From: Arthrobacter sp. Soil736
Lineage (GTDB): Bacteria; Actinomycetota; Actinomycetes; Actinomycetales; Micrococcaceae
Assembly (NCBI RefSeq): GCF_001428005.1
Contig: NZ_LMSB01000073.1
Span: 95,654 to 159,653, forward strand
Length of the DNA: 64,000 nt
Reading direction: 5' to 3'
The position numbers and the translations under genes are program-made. The notes beneath the pieces are model-generated. The model was not told the DNA's origin and did not search any database. It saw only the letters and a list, made by a program, of their open reading frames with translations. This document shows, piece after piece, positions 61,214-64,000 of the stretch. Position 1 is the first letter of the stretch; each line of letters starts with the position of its first letter.

Positions 61214-64000
61214 GTGTCTACGACTTTTGATCAACTCCTTGACTCCTACCGCGATCTTGCGGATTCAGAACGGATGAAGGGCAGCTACTTTGAACAGTTG
61301 ATCGAGCAGTATCTGGAGCACGACGGCGTCCAAGCGCCTCAGTACACGAACGTCTGGTTGTGGCGCGATTGGCCGGGCCGGAACGGCAAGCCGGACACGG
61401 GCATCGATCTCGTGGCTGAGCGCGCAGACGGGGGGGTCACGGCGATTCAGTGCAAGTTCTATGCCGAGACCCACACAATGCAGAAGCATGACATTGACTC
61501 GTTCATCTCAGCTTCGGGTAAAGAGCCCTTCACTCATCGGCTCATCGTGTCCACGACGTCGAAATGGACCCAGAACGCCGAGGAGATGCTGGACAGTCAG
61601 CACATTCCGGTCCAGCGCATCGGACTTTCGGATTTTCGCCATTCCAACATCGACTGGTCCACCTACGAACTCACTGACCCCTCCACGGCTCCCAAGCTGC
61701 ACGAGAAGAAGCAACTTCGCCCGCACCAGCATGATGCCGTCGCCGCCACGATGAAGGGCTTCATCGATAACAACCGCGGCAAACTGATCATGGCCTGCGG
61801 CACGGGCAAGACTTTCACCGCACTCAAGGTTGCAGAGCGTTTCGCTGAGATGGAGGGCCACGCCCGGATCCTCTTTCTGGTCCCGTCCTTGGCTCTGATG
61901 TCCCAGTCTCTCAAGGAATGGTCGGACGAGACTGAGCAGCCCATGCACGCCTACGCTGTCTGCTCCGATGTGAAGGTCGGCCGGCAGAAGAACTCGGACT
62001 TGACCGACGTCGCTATCCATGACCTCCAGATCCCGGCCACCACAGACGGCAAAACACTCGTCGAGGCAATGGGTAAGAAGGAACTGGACGAGGGAATGAC
62101 GGTGGTCTTCTCGACCTATCAGTCCATCGACGCCGTCGCCCAGGCTCAGCAGGCCGGCCTGCCTGACTTCGATCTCATCATCTGCGACGAGGCCCACCGC
62201 ACCACCGGCGCCACCCTGTCCGGCACCGAGGAATCTCACTTCGTTAAAGTCCACCGCAACGACGTCATCGCCGGCGGCAAGCGGCTCTATATGACGGCCA
62301 CCCCGCGCCTGTTCAACGACGACACGAAGAACGCGGCGATGGAGAAGGATGCCATCCTGTGTTCCATGGATGATGAGACCTTGTATGGTCCGGTGTTCTA
62401 TCGGATCGGCTTCGGCGAAGCCGTCACCAAGAAGCTCCTTGCCGACTACAAAGTCTTGGTCCTCGGCGTCGAGGAAACCCAAGTAGTTTCCTCTTTCCAG
62501 GACCAGCTCGCCGACTCCAACATGGAACTGAACATTGACGACGTCGCCAAGCTGATCGGCTGCTGGAACGGACTCGCCAAGCGCCGGTCCGGAGTCCACG
62601 AGGTCTCCTTCGGAAATGACCTCGCCCCGATGAAGCGGGCGGTCGCCTTCAACCGCGACATCAAGTCTTCCAAGCTCGTCGAGTCCGAGTTCGAGGACCT
62701 CGTCCGCGTGCACCTGACCAATCTGGATAACGACGACCCCACCGACGACCTCAAGGTCCAGGTCAGACACATCGACGGCGGCTTCAACGCCGTTGCCCGC
62801 GCAGAGCGCCTTGACTGGCTCAAGGAGGACTTCAACCACGACGGCGGCCAGCCCACCTGCCGGATCCTCACCAACGCGCGCTGCCTGACCGAAGGCGTGG
62901 ACGTTCCCTCGCTGGACGCGGTGCTTTTCCTCAACCCCCGCAACTCCATGGTGGACGTGATCCAGGCTGTCGGACGCGTGATGCGCGTCGCCAAGGGGAA
63001 ACAGTTCGGGTACATCGTGCTGCCGATCGCCATCCCCGAGGGCATGTCTACTTCCGAGGCGCTCAAGGACAACACCCGCTACAAGGTGGTCTGGCAGGTC
63101 CTCCAGGCCCTACGCGCCCACGACGAGCGAATGGATGCCTCGATCAACCAGATCGAGCTGAACCACAACGCGCCGGAGTCGATCGTGATCGAGACGGTAG
63201 ACCTGATGCCCAAGAAAAAGAAAGGACCCGGCATCGGCGACCCGGAGCACGTCGACCCCGAGGACAAGGAGTGGGAGCAAGGCACTCTGCAGTTCCCGGT
63301 GGCGGATTGGAAGGACGCCGTCTACGCAAAGATCGTGGACAAGTGCGGCAACCGAATGTACTGGGAAGACTGGTCCAAGGACATCGCGGACATCGCCAAC
63401 AAACACATCGTGCTGATCAACAACCTGCTCGAACAGGCCGATACCGGCCACCGCAAAGCCTTCGATGACTTCATCCAGGGCCTGCAGGAAAACCTGAACC
63501 CGGACATCGATCAAGCCCAGGCCGTGGAAATGCTCGCTCAGCACCTGGTGACCAAGCCCGTGTTCGACGCCATGTTCACCGACTCCAACTTCACCGAACA
63601 CAACCCCGTCTCACTGGCGATGCAGAACATCCTCAACCAGCTCGATGACCACTCCGCGTTCGAAAAGGAACGTGCCGGCCTAGAGAAGTTCTACGACTCC
63701 GTCCGGGCCCGTGTGAAATCCATCGACAACGCCGCGGCCAAACAGAAGATCATCCTGGAGCTCTACGACAACTTCTTCCGCAACGCCTTCCCACGCGTAG
63801 CGGACCGTCTCGGCATCGTCTTCACCCCTGTCCCGGTCGTGGACTATATACTCCGCTCCGCGGATGCCGCGCTGCGGCTGGAGTTCGGCAAGTCGCTCTC
63901 GGATGAGGGGGTCTCCATCTTGGAACCCTTCGTCGGCACTGGCACTTTTGTCACCCGGCTGCTGCAGTCGGGGTTGATCAAGCCGGAGGATCTGTACCGG
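61214..64000 (+). CDS. Type ISP-like single-polypeptide restriction-modification enzyme (5' 929 codons; gene runs off the right edge)
   Basis: GTG at 61214 follows GGGGGC by four bases. Residues 20-110 are an Mrr-like PD-(D/E)XK nuclease (GIDLVAE near 60, AIQCKFY near 79). An SF2 translocase follows: ACGTGKTFTALK near 194, ICDEAHRTTG near 324, MTATPRLFND, and VDVIQAVGRVMRVAKGK. A helical coupler precedes an N6-adenine methyltransferase start: FTPVPVVDYILRSADAALR and motif I ILEPFVGTGTF near 902. The order nuclease, translocase, coupler, methyltransferase is that of LlaGI/LlaBIII-type enzymes, which translocate and cut unmodified DNA. The NPPY motif and target-recognition domain lie past the window. 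61065-61213 holds only a weak CCGG hairpin followed by TTTTC. Confidence 0.9.
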   Translation, partial: MSTTFDQLLDSYRDLADSERMKGSYFEQLIEQYLEHDGVQAPQYTNVWLWRDWPGRNGKPDTGIDLVAERADGGVTAIQCKFYAETHTMQKHDIDSFISASGKEPFTHRLIVSTTSKWTQNAEEMLDSQHIPVQRIGLSDFRHSNIDWSTYELTDPSTAPKLHEKKQLRPHQHDAVAATMKGFIDNNRGKLIMACGTGKTFTALKVAERFAEMEGHARILFLVPSLALMSQSLKEWSDETEQPMHAYAVCSDVKVGRQKNSDLTDVAIHDLQIPATTDGKTLVEAMGKKELDEGMTVVFSTYQSIDAVAQAQQAGLPDFDLIICDEAHRTTGATLSGTEESHFVKVHRNDVIAGGKRLYMTATPRLFNDDTKNAAMEKDAILCSMDDETLYGPVFYRIGFGEAVTKKLLADYKVLVLGVEETQVVSSFQDQLADSNMELNIDDVAKLIGCWNGLAKRRSGVHEVSFGNDLAPMKRAVAFNRDIKSSKLVESEFEDLVRVHLTNLDNDDPTDDLKVQVRHIDGGFNAVARAERLDWLKEDFNHDGGQPTCRILTNARCLTEGVDVPSLDAVLFLNPRNSMVDVIQAVGRVMRVAKGKQFGYIVLPIAIPEGMSTSEALKDNTRYKVVWQVLQALRAHDERMDASINQIELNHNAPESIVIETVDLMPKKKKGPGIGDPEHVDPEDKEWEQGTLQFPVADWKDAVYAKIVDKCGNRMYWEDWSKDIADIANKHIVLINNLLEQADTGHRKAFDDFIQGLQENLNPDIDQAQAVEMLAQHLVTKPVFDAMFTDSNFTEHNPVSLAMQNILNQLDDHSAFEKERAGLEKFYDSVRARVKSIDNAAAKQKIILELYDNFFRNAFPRVADRLGIVFTPVPVVDYILRSADAALRLEFGKSLSDEGVSILEPFVGTGTFVTRLLQSGLIKPEDLYR

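Noticed and set aside
1..64000. tRNA genes, CRISPR arrays, insertion sequences or an integrase
   Set aside because: Intergenic regions were scanned by eye for cloverleaf, repeat-spacer and transposase signatures; none was convincing.

Overview
The window looks like the chromosome of a high-G+C actinobacterium. Gene content and protein style (LAL-type LuxR regulators, DUF998, MatC-type carriers, GTG/TTG starts, Walker and sigma motifs of actinobacterial type) fit the Micrococcaceae, most likely Arthrobacter, Pseudarthrobacter or Paenarthrobacter. That placement is inference; there is no rRNA or other phylogenetic marker here. No tRNA, rRNA, CRISPR array or intact insertion sequence was seen.

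Bases 1-28,400 are mostly catabolic and regulatory gene sets. (a) 1-7.6 kb: an aldehyde dehydrogenase translationally coupled to an ACT-less homoserine dehydrogenase, an amino-acid permease, two convergent IclR regulators, a cyclase-family hydrolase coupled to a small unknown protein, and a homocysteine S-methyltransferase. Together these suggest uptake and catabolism of homoserine or a related sulfur amino acid. (b) 8.3-13 kb: a LysR regulator divergent from a prpF-family isomerase and a MatC-type dicarboxylate carrier, followed by a strong terminator and a frameshifted GntR gene. (c) 13.2-17.9 kb: small membrane and hypothetical genes mixed with gene remnants (ornithine cyclodeaminase, a truncated membrane protein, a ThDP-enzyme tail), plus an SAM methyltransferase. 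(d) 18-23.3 kb: a large LuxR/LAL regulator followed 8 bases later by a rifampin-phosphotransferase-like enzyme; this pair is bracketed by an imperfect direct repeat of the 3' end of the ThDP-enzyme gene. (e) 23.4-28.3 kb: ThDP enzyme, Lrp regulator, HisC-like aminotransferase and amino-acid permease.

From about 28.8 kb to the right edge lies an accessory island. Its left part is scarred: a nitrilase fragment abuts a truncated secreted protein, and an AddB-like N-terminus is fused to an AddA-like C-terminus. It also carries a HicAB toxin-antitoxin pair. The rest is dense in DNA-dealing proteins: an SF2 helicase fused to a primary-type sigma factor, a NERD-helicase, an S1/coiled-coil protein, a TY-Chap-like protein, a SWIM-SNF2 ATPase, a Druantia type III-like pair (about 1016 aa protein plus 1782 aa DUF1998 helicase), a PLD-helicase-DUF3427 protein, and a type ISP-like restriction-modification enzyme cut by the window end.

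In the middle of the island sits an NAD/ADP-ribose gene group: a macro-like/SIR2 fusion, an NrtR-type Nudix regulator with two near-identical 20-bp operators, an ARPP-1 family protein, and an ADP-ribosylglycohydrolase fused to a protein phosphatase. The most novel candidates are the helicase-sigma fusion and this NrtR-controlled ADP-ribose cluster next to a SIR2 effector.
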